Source: Triplophysa rosa (Eukaryota; Chordata; Actinopteri; Cypriniformes; Nemacheilidae). From it: 64,000 nt of DNA. Shown here in pieces: positions 35,301 to 48,720 of this stretch (position 1 is the stretch's first letter; each line of letters starts with the position of its first letter). Where the stretch lies: assembly GCF_024868665.1 (NCBI RefSeq), contig NC_079891.1, forward strand, positions 23,474,103-23,538,102, given 5' to 3'. The notes below the pieces were generated by a model, which searched no databases, was not told where the DNA came from, and was given only the letters and a program-made list of their open reading frames with translations. Both the position numbers and the translations under genes were made by a program.

Positions 35301-35306
35301 ATTAAA
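35301..35306 (+). promoter_or_regulatory. Candidate cyb5d2 poly(A) signal ATTAAA
   Basis: ATTAAA lies 151 bp after the stop. The overlapping TTTATT (35298-35303) reads AATAAA on the other strand, so the same spot could in principle serve the convergent ankfy1 transcript. No downstream GU-rich test was done. Confidence 0.4.
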
Positions 35307-35878
35307 TAAGACGACAATTTTATACTTTTTTTAGTTGTCCTTTATGTAAAGTTGTCCTCCCTTTCTTGAAAAGGATACTAGAGGCGGCGACAGGCTAAAT
35401 ATCTGAGCATACAGATACCATACAATGTGCAGAAAAGATTAAACAGAGGCCAAAGTTTAAGTTTGTCACATAGACAAAAGCACAACCTGCATTAAGTACA
35501 AAACAGTTGTAGTGGTCAAAAATATTATACATATATCTGTACAATTGAACAATACCATAACAGTCTGTGGACTCGGCCCTCCAAACAAACAAACAAAAAA
35601 TATTTTGAAATATGATCATAAAAAATGAATTTGATAAAGTGCACCGGTTAAGCATGGGAATAAAAAGCATTTAAAATGTGACTTGAGAAAACTTGAAAAC
35701 AATGACCAAGCAAGCAGCCCCTCAGAGATAGCCTGCCGGGCAAACATTAACTGGAACGTATCCTTTGGTGATCAGAAAATAACAAAACATTATATTGATG
35801 CATCGATGACAAACACGCTATAACAAGCAAATTATGTCATGCGTATGCATAGTAAGCATATCACAATTCTGCACTTAA

Positions 35879-36146
35879 AGGGATAGTTCACCCAAAAATG
35901 AAAATTCGCCCATTTATTCACCACCATGTGGTTCAACACCTGCATATGATTCTTTCTTTAGTAGACACAAAAATAGTTTGAGAAATTATTTTGCTTGTGT
36001 ACATACACAGGAAGTCAATGGGGTTCAATGTTGTTTGATGCCAACGATCTTTAAAATATCTTTTGTGTCCTGCAGAACAAAGAAAGTCACACAGGTTTGA
36101 CATGATAAGAGTAAATTATGATGTCATTTTTGGGTAAACTATCCCT
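35879..36146. repeat. TTAA-flanked MITE, family B, complete
   Basis: TTAA at 35875-35878 and 36147-36150; ends AGGGATAGTTCACCC and GGGTAAACTATCCCT. Confidence 0.8.
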
Positions 36147-37039
36147 TTAAAACCTTTGCGTCTCATTTTGAGCATTTCACAATTTTAGTATTACGTAAAC
36201 ACTAATGGATCAGCTAAAATAAAGTCTACTGAATATGCAGATTAATCAATGATTAAATGATCAAGTCAGTACTCGCATAACAAAAGACAGATCACAAGAC
36301 GGAAAATCTCTCCCCGTTTTAGTGTTTTGATTTGAATCCCGGAGAAAGATACATTTCCTGCGCATTACTTTGCGCAGAGATGGAAATGTGTTCAAAATTT
36401 AAGGCGAGACCCTCTGCACAGCATGATTAAGGCTTCACACGAACAAGGCTACCTAAGATCCCTTCATATCCAGCAGCATTTAATACACACACACAACGTG
36501 TACTTGGCTCCTTAGACTTCTTTGAAATGATCAAATGATAGAGGTTACATATCTCCCTCCTAAACCAGAGTGTGAAGGTGTAAATCAAAACGAAAAACAA
36601 CAGCCATGGGGTTATGATGGCAAGAAACATTTCTGATGGAAAATGTGAAGCAATAACTAAATCAATAAGTCCTCATATAGCACGATTAGCCCTCTCTAAA
36701 ACCTCTATGGTCTCAGCTCATTGTTCTTTCTGTAGTAGTAGATGGTGGTTGTCATCTCATGTGATAGCAGTCTTGGTTTCTGCCACCGACAGCCTGGATA
36801 AAAGCTTTAAATCTGAATTCCGTTATGTTTAATCTGTATCCTCAACACATAATAGTTTGCTTCTAAAATTACTGCTAGAACAAACACAGTTATAATTGTA
36901 TTTTTCCTCTGACAAGAATGGAATGGTTTTGTTCAAGGGCTCTTCCTCTCCCATTTCTTCCACCTCCTGGTTCAGTGCCGGGCCCAGTCTGCAGGTTCAT
37001 GCCCGGCTTGACTGGTACCCGTCCTTCACTTTTCTCGTG

Positions 37040-37387
37040 TTAGGACACACCGCCCAATGTCAGCACGTCAAAACAGATGTCACATACACGCACGGGTTTG
37101 TTCAGGTCAAATTTGATGATGGGGATCTCCTTTATAGAGCACTTATGGCAGAGCAGACGGCCACAATGGCGGCTATGAGAGAAAAACGATGACAAAATAA
37201 AAAACTTTATTAGGTGGAAGAATATAGTATAAAATTGAATTGAAAAATAAAACTGAATTGAATTTTTGTACTCAAGTCAGTAAGATGGCTATGTACCAGT
37301 GATGTTTTCTGGTGGTGACTCCAAATTTGGTTGTACATTCGTAGCAGTTTGATCCATCGCACCACGGGGGCTCTTTGGTCAGCATAT
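37040..37387 (-). other. ankfy1: ankfy1 exons 24-25: FYVE zinc finger and C-terminus
   Basis: Encodes EPPWCDGSNCYECTTKFG, then RKHHCRHCGRLLCHKC and VRVCDICFDVL. The RKHHCRHCG core is the PI3P-binding signature and the paired Cys/His zinc ligands are present. The stop TAA is at 37040-37042. The protein ends GGVS as in other vertebrates. Confidence 0.93.
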
Positions 37388-40300
37388 CTGCACCATTCAA
37401 AATGACAAAATGTTGACATATTTTTACAGTCGCTACACACCTACACAAAATGTCTAGGAAACATAAAGCATGAGGCTCTCACCTAGCAGACGAAAAAGAA
37501 GCTGCTTGGTGGCAACTTGATAGTTGAAGATGTTGATGCCCTGGTTGTTAGTGACACCAAGTCGAGCTCCAGCCCTCACGATGGCACGGCACAAGTTAGC
37601 GTTTCCTTTCATATAGGCTAAAAAAAGAACTGTACGAAGGAGAAAAATGATTTGACAAGCTAGTTTTTATGACGCTATTATTATTTATTTTAGTCGGTTC
37701 GTTCATTTATAATCCACATGAAATAAAATAAGTGGTTCTCCACCAACCTGTGTTCCCGTCATTGTCCGGTTTATCCAGGGGATACTCGGGCATGCATTCC
37801 AAAAACAGCTCAAAGATGGCTGCCGCGTTCTCTTTCCCATACTGGCCGAGGACGTGCATGGGTGATTGACCTCTAGAGAAATAAAAACAGGACAATTCTA
37901 TTCAGATTAGTGATAGATCAATGTACTATAGAACAGGCCAGGATTAGTAAACGACATGACTGCTTATATTTTGTAGATTTGTAATTATATATTTTGTATG
38001 TAAGTGTAGAGTGAGACTTGGGATGTTCAAGTCCTGACCTGAGATTGTATGCCTCTGCATCTATGTTGGACTCGGTAAGAAGAGCACGTACATTATTGAG
38101 ACGCCCCTGCATCACTGCCAGATGGAGTGCTAGTAGGATAAAGAACAGGTCATAAAACTATTTCTGTAAAATTTCACAGATTTACACTGACTACACGGAC
38201 ACATTTCACAGAAATCTGAGTTTAGCATTGAAGGCTACCGTTGTTTCCATTCTCATCAACGGCGGCGAAGTCAACTCCGTTCTCGATCAGGACAGAGCAG
38301 ATTGTGGACAGATCCTGTTGTGCAGCAAGATGCAGTGCTGTCTGTCGATGTTTGGTTAGTTCGTTCACTTTAGCACCAGCCAGGAGCTACAAACCAAAAG
38401 ATCAGAGAATACGTAAAGGCGTTTTAGTACTTTACCATAGTCAAAATAATCTTCCATTCATAAATGCTAAATCACCAGGGTTCGAAGGTTAAACCGAAAA
38501 TGTAGTGGGTATAGAGCTTTATGCAGTCTATTGTGGGTAACACAGACTCATGACCCAAACTTCTTTTAAAGGGATAGGTTACCCAAAAATTCTGTCATCA
38601 TTTACTTACCCTCTTGTCATTTCAAACCTGTATGACTTTCTTTCTTCTGCAGAACACAAAAGAAGATATTTTAAAGAACGTTGGTAACCAGACAACATTG
38701 GCCCCACTTGACATCCATTGTATAGACACAAAACCATGGAGACATTTCTCAAAATCAGTCATACACAGGTTTTGAACCACATAAGAGTGAATAAACGATG
38801 ACAGAATGATCATTTTTGGGGTGAACTATCCCATTACACAAGCGGCCACACACATCTAACATAAGCTTCCTGTAGTATGTACTGTCTGTTGTACTTTACC
38901 AGGTTTCTGACGATGATCTCAGATCCTGCTTGCACGGCCAGGTGCAGCGGCGTGAGTTTGGCACTGTCCTGAACTCTAGAGTTGACGTTGGCCTGTACAC
39001 TGATGAGGAAGAGCACGCTCTCTATGTCCGAGCTCTGAACGGCACAGTGCAGGAAATTCCGCCCTTTGTTGTCCACCTAGTTGTTTAGCACCAACAAAGA
39101 ATGTGGATCAGGAACAAAATCCAAGGAAATCATCTTACAAATAAATGAAGCGCTCGCACAGACCTCCAACTCTTTGATAGCAACATTCTTACGGTAGTCT
39201 GTATGTGCGCACACACCTGTTCGGCAGCACCGGGTTCTCTCTTGAGAATAGCTTCAGCGGCTTTGTTATTCTTGTGGGTCATGGCACAGGCAAACGGTGT
39301 CATGCCCTGTCTGTCTCGAATGTTCAGACGGATCTCAGGGTGGGAGATGAGCAGCTGGATGATGACGCTGTGCTGGTTGCTGATGGCGATGTGGATGGGA
39401 GCACGGCCCTCTGAATCCTGCATCCAAAGAAATACACAGCAGTTGTCAGAGAGGAAGGACAAAGAATTATAGTGAGGTGCTGCATCTGTCTGTGGTAAAT
39501 CTGTATAGACCTGTGCATTCACATTGGCTCCAAACTCCAGAAGGCACTGTGCCACCTCCTCCAGACCCCAGGATGCAGCCAGATGCAAAGGGGTCTGTTC
39601 GTCCCTCGCCTCTTCATCTCCCTCACCATTAGGACCGGGCCTCCTGGGGCTGTTTACGTCACAGCCACTGGAAACACACACAAAAAAACAGTTGTGGCCT
39701 AGTGGTTAGACAGTCGGACTCGTAACCAGAAGGTCACCAGTTCGACTCTCAGGGCCAGCAGGTAGCGAATGACGTGCTATTGAGCAAGGCACCTAACCCC
39801 CATTTGCTCTCCGGGAGCTGCAGTGATAGCTGCCCACTGCTCCGGGTGTGTGTGTGTTCAAGACTTACTAGATGGGTTGAATGCAAAGGTCACATTTCGG
39901 TTATGGGTCACCCTAACTTACAAATAGGTCACTTTTTTTCACTTTCACCAAGGTTGGTCTCATTGGACGATCGTATCATTATAAACGGTGATATCACACA
40001 CAAGCAAAAAACACTGCTGAGGTTTAGTTGAAGAATACAAACCTGCGTACGAGGAAGCAAGCAGAAACCTCATTGTTCTCATCAATGGCTCTATGGAGTA
40101 GAGTCTGCTGACATCCTCCAGGCCCTGAACTCCAGCAGGTCGCATCACAGCCGTGTCTGACCTAATCCAAAAAACGTGAAATCAACCCATAATAAACCTG
40201 AATGATTAAACAAGTGACAGAAGAATCTACTCTTACGAAACTTGACTATTTAGGTTAAGTTCATCCAAAAACTAAATTCAGTTCTCACCAGTGTGGAGGC

Positions 40301-43300
40301 GATGTCTTCCAGACCCTTTTCCAGAGCCAACCAGAGGGGAGGATGACCCTTCTCGTCCACCACCGACATATCGGCTCCTCTGGTGCAGATGGCATCCACC
40401 ACCAATGGGAGCTGGTTACTTATGGCCAACTGTAGGGCCGTCTGCCCTTCCTGTGTCCTGGAAGAAAACAGCGGGCATGTGTTATTTGTGGTGTTCTCAA
40501 GCTGGGTCATGAGTTCAACAACCAGGTAACACATATACTGAAAAAATGCATACAATTGTCAATTATATACAAGTTATCGCAAACCGCATGTAGTACCTGA
40601 CATTGATATCTGCTTGGTGCTCTAGCAGGAAGAGGGCGCTCTTGCTGTCCTGTCTCCTAATGGCCATGTGCAGTAGTGTCTGTCCATCAGACATGGTGTC
40701 ATTTATAGCTGCTCCAGAACCCAGAAGCTGTGCAGCAATAGTGTGCATACCTGTCAATGTAAGACGGGTAAAAGAAAAATACAACATAAGATGTAAGAAA
40801 CAAGTGTCATTGTACATATGCACTGGACGTATCTGCTAAAAAATATTTTTATCAATGAGCAAAACTTACCAGTCCAGAGCGCAAGACCTAGAACAGTGTG
40901 ATCCATGGAGTCTTTGAGACTGAAGTCTTGGATGATCTGCAGGTTGTTGGTGGCATGTAGTGCATTGGCTGTTAGAGATAAAGGACAGTTATGAGTGACA
41001 AGAGAATGAACTTTTTAGAAAAAAAAGTACTATTATGATATTGTGGTACAGTACAGATGGTCATATCGTGGTATTTGATAAGTATTCAATTGTACTAAAA
41101 ATTAATGTAATAATAGTTTTTCATGCTACGTTCAGGAATGCTCTCCAAAAAGCATATAGTGCTATAAAAAATGATATTATAGTGCTATGATACATTCAAT
41201 AACACAATATTGTTGACACTCACTCACCTTTCTGCTCTAGTATGACAGACACCACATCAGGGTTGTTGTGAACGATGGCCAGGTGGAGTGGGCTCTGCAG
41301 GGAGACTCCTTGGCTCTTCTCTCCTCCGTCAGGCAGCGGGCTTTCGGTCTGCAGGTTAGGATTGGCACCCTGCTGGAGCAACTCTGCTGTCAGCCCCGCC
41401 AGCCCACAGCGACACGCTGTATGAAGCGGGGTCTCACCCTAAAATGTCAAATTGTGACAAGAGATAAGTAAAGGGTAAATAATAGATAAAGTTCTAACAC
41501 ATCCTCTATAGATTTCATAGTTTTACTAAAAGCATATAAAGAGGAAAATAGCAATAGTGTCTAAACGTTTAAATGGTGGGACAATTTTTATTCAACATAA
41601 TTTCTTTCTAATCCAATTTCTAACTTCTAAATCATGAGACTCACCCATTTGTTAGTGTGATTGACTTTAGCTCCATGTGTGGCCAGAAAGATGGTTGCTG
41701 CTTCGCTTCCCGCAATAGCAGCTCTCTGCATGAGGCAGTTCCCTGAGAAGACGCCACCATTAGTCATTTGATCAGGGAACGCACCTCTAGATGCATTTTC
41801 TTTTTACAAGAATCTGTATGGTACCTTTGGAGTCTGGAGCGTCAGGATTGCTTCCTCTCTGTATGAGCCGGGCTGCAAAGCTGTTCTCATCAAATGACGT
41901 TCCATTCACAACGGGAGCCTCATCCTCGAAAGGGTTCACGGAGGGGTCAGAGGCCACGGTGATATACTGCAGGGCCAACCACAGTGCGGTGCTGCCTTCA
42001 TGATCCTTCAACTCCAGATCCAAACTGAGCAGAAGGAGAAATATTACATACCAGAATGTTTTCAGTGCGAAAGTCACGAAAAAGAGAAAAACATTTTTGA
42101 ACTTACTGTTTGCACTGAAGGAGCTGGTTAAAGACGGGCTCATTTCCAGACACCACAGCCTCATGTAAAGGCGTTCTGATATAGATTGCGTTAAAAACAG
42201 TTAACAAATATTCAACTAAAAAGACATCAGTGCAGAAGCAACATGTGATGCAATGAATTTGTTTACTCACCGTCCTTTGCTGTTTTGCATGTTTGGGTTA
42301 GCTCCTGCTTTGAGCAGAGCCTCGGCGATGCGGGCCATGCCAGCCATGACTTCTCCGCTGTGTTTTTTAGGGCTGAAGGAGCAGACCAGGTGCAGAGGTG
42401 TCTCCACTGCCCCCACCGTGGCTGCGTTCACCTGCGCGGAGTGACGGATCAGAAACGTGGAGGCAAATTCATCCCCTAAGCAGCCAAAGAGAAAAAGAAA
42501 CGGGACAGAGAAAGTATTTCGCTTTTTGAAACAAATAGCACCTGAAAGATTTGTGAGAGCACTTTTAATTTAAAAAATCTCATAGAAACGTAATGGGTAA
42601 TGCAACTTTTAGTGTCAAAATTAGTTCAGATATAAATTCACCAGGCACCTCTCTGGATAGCTTTGTGTAGAAGACTCCAGCCACTCTGGTCCACCATGTC
42701 TACATCTGCCTTGTTGTTAACCAGTGTGGTGGCGATGCTCTCCAGTTTCTTGGACAGAGCCAGATCCAGCGCCAAGTCGCCATTATTGTCCAGTTCGTTC
42801 AGCTTTCCAGGTAACTATGGTTAAAAAAGAGATCCCATTAGTCCATTTCAATAAACAAGCTTATCTGTTAAGGTAAATGAAATGAAAATTCTGTCATGAA
42901 TTACTCGCTCTCTAGTTGTTCCAAACCTGTATGGATGAATACTTGTAACCAAACAGTTCTTGGACCCCATTGACTACCATAGTAGGAAAAATGACAATGG
43001 TAGTCAAAAGTGCCCCAGAACTGTTTGCTGTCCTACATTTTTCAAATTATCTTCTTTTGTGTTCAAAAATATTAAAAAGTAATTTTCCTACTATAGTAGT
43101 CAATGGTGTTCCAGAACTGTTTGGTAACAAGCATTCTTCCAAATATCTTCCTCTATGTTCATCAGTACAAATACATTTATACAGATTTGGAACAACTCAA
43201 AGGTGAGTAAATGATTCCTTTAAAAACGCAGTTTATTTCAAAATGCTATTTCAGTCCTGGCTTTTTACCTGGGCGTCCATCTCTATTAGATAAAGAAAAA

Positions 43301-46300
43301 CCACATCTTCTCTTTCCACTTTAATAGCTTTATGAAGGGGGTACTCTGTTTTGGATTTGATCATCTTATAGAGCAACTGAGCATCCATGGTACTAAAGTC
43401 CTCTTTTCGAAGGTCGTCCTGTTTAAGAGATGGTGGACAAGAAAAAACAGAAAGTATGAGATTAATTAGCTCATGCTGATATCTATATTCATACACATAC
43501 ACTTGAAAGACAAAAAGTCTCCCACAAGCCTTTGCTCCTTCAAAACAGCAGGTGACTATATCAAGGTCTTGCTCGAGGTCTGCTAAGCTCATATTGATGC
43601 ATTTGGTTCACTCAGCAGAAAGACATCCTTTACAATCCCAGTCATAAACATAACCTTGAGAATAAATCATTGCTCTTTGGGGATTTATGAGTCATAAAGC
43701 AGGTCCCAATCATGAAGGAGAGTCGACTGAGAAAGTATGTTTTACACAAACAAGTTTACTTTCTGTATTTGTCGCGTCTTGCCACATCCAGTGTGTTCAA
43801 ACTCACTGATTATAACGGTTCTACTGTGTTTTGCCGTGTCACACCGCATCCTATGTTAGCTTACTAAGACTTACGACAGTATAGATATGTCTGTTCCTGT
43901 CTAAGTCTGAAGAGTCTATTGAAGATGATGACTCTGTTCATGTGACTCACCCAGTGACTGGCAATGATCTCTCCACAATAGTTCATCAATGTCGTGGCGT
44001 CCAGCTCTTCAGCGGTCTGGTAAAATCTGATACAGTTCCTCACATTCACTGATGACATCACACCTTTCTCACATCTGCATTTGAAAACAATCGGTTTAGA
44101 GTTCACTGTGCACTTTAATCCTCAATCATGAAACATTCACCCAGTCATATGTGTTGATAAAAAGTGTGTTCCCACCTTTCTCTCAAGAGCTGGAGCTGAA
44201 AGCGGTTAGCTAACTTCATCAGGTTGATAAGGAAACCATCATCCCCGTTCAACTCAAGATCATCTGTGTACGCCCATCGCAGCATCGCCATAGCGACTTC
44301 TGGTTTGGCCTCTAGGAAGTGAAACAGAAACGACAGATTGGATGGCACAGATTCATAGAAAACAATGTTAGCAACTGTAAGTTATTACAGTAGAGAAAAC
44401 TAGTTCATTTTGAGGTTTTTTGCGCTATTTTTACTTTCTGGGTTTAAAATCTTCATCTGGCCAATGTCAAAGGATGTGATGTGGCGACGTACGATAGTAC
44501 ATTGATGACGGGTCGGTGTCTCATAATTATTCATGAGACTGTGTTTTCTTTTCCAATGAGAAGACATTTCTCTTAATTATTCATGAGTCATGACAGCGCC
44601 TGGTGCGTTTCTATCTGACCCTTCAGAGAGAGGCGTTCATGGCACATGATATTAAGCAGAACACTTACCAGGAGTTATTCCGATAACGATATATAAAAGT
44701 ATATTTTTATTTATACCATGGTCAGTCAGTTTGATTACATTTAAAATTAACTGACAAAATAACCGTCATTTTCACCCGTTTGATCTAAAATTACACTGTA
44801 AACATCAATAAAAGCTTTATCTTGGCAAATAACCATGGTATAAGCGGGATAATCCACGGCTAGCCGTGCATTAAAGGATTTTAATGCACGGCTAGCCGTG
44901 GATTATCACTTGTGAAATACACTATATGCGGTATAAATCTGGGGGAAGGTAAATAAATCTGAAAGTGATAAATACATGACTGGTGAAATTGTGGCGCACA
45001 GAAACAGGTGCGCATGGTCATTGGAGCTCTCGGTGGTCCGGAGCTCATGAGGACCAGTACAGCTGTGTCACATTCTGAACTCAAACAGACGGAGGGGACT
45101 TCCGACACTGACGAAAGGGGGTTTCCCGACCAGTGAAATGCGATGGCAAACAAACGGTTGGTAACCCTGCGACAAATGCTAGCGTCTCCCATGCCGGACC
45201 GATCGCCGGTTTGAAGCCTGCTCGTCATGGATGCGAGTAAGGCCGGAACAGAAGCAAACTGTTTTACTCAGGAAAGCTTTTTGAAATGGAGACAAGTGGA
45301 CTTTTGGACTCGCTCATGAAGGCAGTCTGTGTCAGGAATGCGGTACCGTGACCTGAGGACTTTTCCATCAAATGCGGTAACTGTCAAAAGTGGTTTCTGT
45401 AATACCGCTGTAGCTTGAAAGTATGGTTCGTGTTATGACAATAGACTGTATAAAACAGGTATTGACTAATATATTTTAAGATATGGAATCGGATCACTTT
45501 CTCTCGTGCCCCGCCCACTCCCCCACTCTTCTTCTCACAGCGTTCACGCCCATTTTAGTTGCATTTTTCAAAACAACAGGTAGACTGTAGCTGAAAAGGG
45601 TGGGTTTCATGACCCTTTAATGCCAGGCATTTGTTTGTTCAACAGCACTGGCATTTTGTATGAGTGAGAAAGAAAAGCAAACAACACCACAAATACAATA
45701 TACGTAGATAACCTACTTATTATTAGAGTTCGAAGAAAACTATTACCTGAGAGGTCCAGTTCTGAGGTTGAGGCAAGGTTGGCCAAACTCCAGACCTCAC
45801 TCCGAGCAGCCAGCACAAATTTATGAGCACTGAGCCTCTTCTCTCCGATCTTCACCTTTAAATCACTAGGAGAGTAATACAAAATTCTCTGTAAAATACA
45901 CAGTCATTTGATACAATATAATGTGATGTAATGTTTTGTCTCAGAGGGGCACAAAGAGGCCATTCTGTAAACTCATGAGTACACAGTGTAATAAAAGAAT
46001 TGCAACTATATAACCACTTCTCAACATTAAAGTTTTTTATAACTTTTATATCATTGTGTGAGCAGAAATTAAACTGTACCATATTCAAGAAAAGATCATT
46101 ATATACAGACAGGATGATTTTTATTTCTGATTATATTCTCTGTATAGCAATGAGAATACCGCACTGCAGAAAGAATACATTTCTGGGTAAAAATCGACAT
46201 TTCGTTGTAAGATTTACCCAACCTCTGACCTAACTATACTTCACATTTGACATCCGTTCATCCTAGATCTCACCTGTACTGGTCCTGTTGATAGAGGTCA

Positions 46301-48581
46301 GCCACAATGGCCAGCAGGCGGCTGATGAAGGAGTCGCTGGCCTGGGAGGCGGAGCCTGGAAGAGAGGCCTGGGCAGCCAATATGGAGCACCGCCTCTCCG
46401 TTTCCACCAGCTTCTGTTGCATCTTCACATACTCCTGCCTGAGCAGAGCAAGGTGCTTCTGCAATTTCTGCACCTCCTCTGCGGAAATAAAAATGATGCG
46501 GTGAAGTGTAAAACCGGTAAAAAATGGGAACAAGCATGTGAGGAAAAAGTGAGGAAAAGACTGAACAGAAAAAGGAGAGAGAAAGAGAAGAGTAAAGGAG
46601 TTGGGGATGTGATTGAGATAGACATAAGAAAGATGAATAAGAAGTATGACGAGTCAAGCAAAAGGGAAGCGAAAGAATAGGAAATACCATGAAAGAGAAG
46701 GACAAAACCATTTCAAATAACAAATCTGCTGACACAGACAGTGCTGAGCAAATGGAAGAGCGTCCCAAGCAAATACAGATGAGAGACGGATGGGGTGTAA
46801 AACATAGATATATTGTGGCACGATAACGATATATCAGAATACAAAAAATACAACATGTATTGAAACACCTCTAATATGTAAAAAAGTAAGACTATTATAT
46901 AGATGTATGAGCAAAAATCTCTTTAGCATTTCATGTAAAAACTTTCATTTCAACAGGGTCCAATTTACAAGAACCACAAACCCAGGAGTTCACATGTCCT
47001 CTTGAGGACAGTTTCATTACACTCAAACCTTAAAATAACAACTTAAAACTTTGTACCATGAATTCAGTAATTCTTCCATTGCCTTGGATCTGTATCTGTT
47101 GGATTTTACAGCTTAACCTACATTCCACAACACACCAGCTTCCTTCCTTTCCTCTGAATTTATTTCTGCAGGCGTCTGCCCAGAATGCTGAGGCAACATT
47201 TTACACTTGCTCCACATTAGCACAGGAAGATAATAGAATATATCTGACCTTTGTTCAAAATGTTATATATGGGGAAAAAACAATTAAAACCTACAATTTA
47301 CTCCTAGTGAAAAAAGTCCTGCCCTAGTCATTGCAAACCATTTAGCCTGTGTTGTAGGCAAAGGATTAGCATGCTCTCTGTTTAATATGTGAACCATTTG
47401 CCTCTTGCATGGATATAAGAATTGAGATTCCTTAGCAGTCAGCAACACAGAGCTGTCCAAATAGGTCCCATAAAGTGTTTAAAAAGCCAATCAAATGCGA
47501 GAAAACCCCAGAGAGCTGTAACCTGCTTAGTGCTTATGTCATCTGCAAGTAGTTACATGAATCAACACCTCATAAATTTCACAATCACATCAACAAGAAA
47601 TTATGCACTTTCTGAGGAATCAGGAACTTGAGTAAAATTCATGACAAATAATAGGTTTTACAATAGAGATGATACTATTGTATGCAACTGCTACAGCTTG
47701 GTGTTACGCACTGAAAAAGATGACAATTAATACAGTAACCTTACGTGAGAAAATTTGCGAAAGCTTCTTACAGTGTTTAAAGGGGTTACAAGCGTTAACA
47801 ACCACTGATGTAGCTATAGTGTTTTGGTACATTGCGTATGGTTTACAGCTGAGGTGTAAAGATAAAGAAAGGAAATGGCATGAGCTCTGATCAAAAAAGT
47901 AACGGTTGCAAGCCTGTTACGAGGTCGCAACTATGCACATTATTTATTCAAACAACATGGCAGATCTTTACATGAATTCATTTATTCTACTAACATTATA
48001 CACTAACGCTTTAAATAGTTCATTATTTGCCATTTAAATAATTTACATTTAAGTTAGAATAACAAGGTGATTTTATTTCATTGAAGGTGATAAAGACTGA
48101 TGTTAAAGACTAAAAACGCAAATTATATGCAATAATTAGAAATCGCAGTGCAAAACGAGGATAGAAGATGACAATGTCTGTCTGCTCCAACCAACAATCG
48201 TCCTCACAAAATCACGTTGTTGCACGTGCTGTAATAAACGACAAACATCGTGGTAAACACGAGGAACTGGAAGAACATTTTAAAAATAAAAAAGTATTCT
48301 GTTTTTGATTTCTTTACATAATACATCAAATCACCCGGCGAATTGTTACTGCCTCCGCCCAGCCCACCACCTGACTTGCAACTAGCTAGTAGGAAAAACA
48401 TTATCTAAGCATTATTCTTGTTAAACACCGGGCGATGCGATATTTATCTCCAGCTGACCGTGGTAAATACAATTCAATGCAACATTAGGTCTGCTCATCG
48501 CGCAGGGAAACAGCGGCTTTACCTCTTAAACAGAAAGGGCGTAAAAGATAAGAAAGAAACCATTCTCATACCTTCCGCCAT
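37040..48581 (-). CDS. ankfy1: Rabankyrin-5 (ankyrin repeat and FYVE domain protein), complete, 25 coding exons
   Basis: Rab5 effector on early endosomes acting in macropinocytosis and trafficking; BTB, BACK-like, about 20 ankyrin repeats and a C-terminal FYVE finger that binds PI3P. Exons: 48581-48572, 46478-46274, 45865-45747, 44311-44176, 44074-43951, 43418-43269, 42814-42649, 42475-42271, 42175-42107, 42024-41825, 41742-41645, 41438-41228, 40968-40870, 40750-40597, 40457-40289, 40161-40043, 39667-39511, 39417-39217, 39076-38900, 38386-38239, 38129-38039, 37872-37748, 37629-37483, 37387-37297, 37172-37040. They sum to 3,504 bp, 1,167 aa plus stop (human about 1,169), with no stop or frameshift. 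Exon 1 supplies only MAE plus one base. The start has A at -3 and G at +4. Confidence 0.97.
38570..38833. repeat. TTAA-type MITE, family B
   Basis: The left end is AGGGATAGGTTACCC after TTAA; the right end, GGTGAACTATCCCattac, has lost its TTAA. It lies between ankfy1 exons 19 and 20. Confidence 0.7.
39693..39955 (+). repeat. tRNA-derived SINE, second type
   Basis: Head tgtggcctagtggttagaca with B-box-like AGTTCGACTCTC, then a long body with attgagcaaggcacctaacc and actgctccgggtgtgtg, ending in cactttttttcactttcacc. It lies between ankfy1 exons 16 and 17. Not a functional tRNA. Confidence 0.75.
42872..43219. repeat. Diverged MITE related to family B
   Basis: Carries aaaattctgtcatgaattac, ccaaacctgtatgg, repeated actaccatagtaggaaaa / cctactatagtagtcaatgg inverted units, and ends in tgagtaaatgattcctttaa. 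It lies between ankfy1 exons 7 and 6. Confidence 0.6.
43951..46478 (-). other. ankfy1: ankfy1 exons 2-5: coiled coil, BTB/POZ and BACK-like region
   Basis: Exon 2 encodes a heptad-rich coiled coil (EEVQKLQKHLALLRQEYV) and SFISRLLAIVADLYQQDQY. Exons 3-4 encode the BTB fold (LKVKIGEKRLSAHKFVLAAR; VAMAMLRWAYTDDLEL). Exons 4-5 continue with MKLANRFQLQLLRER and VNVRNCIRFYQTAEEL, the usual end of BTB and start of BACK. These parts mediate dimerisation in the family. Confidence 0.9.
44848..44907. repeat. Perfect 60-nt hairpin in ankfy1 intron
   Basis: Arms 44848-44875 and 44880-44907 are exact 28-bp reverse complements separated by GGAT. Each arm contains its own 14-bp palindrome CACGGCTAGCCGTG. 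It lies between ankfy1 exons 3 and 4, probably the fused ends of a MITE. A sequence with similar motifs is at 55370-55500. Confidence 0.85.
46479..48571. other. ankfy1 intron 1
   Basis: 2.1 kb between the 10-bp coding part of exon 1 and exon 2. I recognise no repeat with clear ends and no additional exon. The AG-rich + strand open frame at its start (to 46680) is a shadow of exon 2 plus intron. Confidence 0.6.
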
Positions 48582-48720
48582 GTTGGATCCGTGGCTCATC
48601 GACTGATATCGCGAGACATCACGGGAGGCTGGTTTTGATTTAGGAGGAGTGTGTGTACTGTGCATAAACAATCGCGCGCTCTCTCTCTCCGCCTGATTTA
48701 AAGTTACGTAAATGTTCATT
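48582..48720 (-). promoter_or_regulatory. ankfy1 5' UTR and core promoter
   Basis: Short GC-rich segment upstream of the ATG. On the gene strand the start codon lies in AACATGGCGGAAG, a good YY1-type site overlapping the ATG, as in many housekeeping genes. A TCGCGAGA element (reads atcgcgagac at 48608-48617 on +) lies about 30 bp upstream. TATA-less. Confidence 0.55.

Larger units (their letters stand above)
35151..37039. other. Tail-to-tail interval between cyb5d2 and ankfy1
   Basis: Holds the 3' UTRs of both genes in unknown proportions and one family B MITE (35879-36146). Several short open frames are present without family resemblance. No further gene is seen. Confidence 0.6.
37483..43418 (-). 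other. ankfy1: ankfy1 exons 6-23: ankyrin repeat array with NPF motif
   Basis: About 20 ankyrin units, recognisable by TPLH-type helices (ETPLHLVCSF, QTLLHMAIRRQ, QTALHLAAQQ, LTPLHLAVQAG). Exon 10 (42024-41825) contains SVNPFEDE, the NPF-acidic motif known to bind the EH domain of EHD1. Every exon is open and phase-consistent. Several exon borders fall between repeats, as expected for a tandemly grown array. Confidence 0.92.

Noticed and set aside
46288..46680. 130-codon + strand open frame
   Set aside because: Shadow of ankfy1 exon 2 plus adjacent AG-rich intron.
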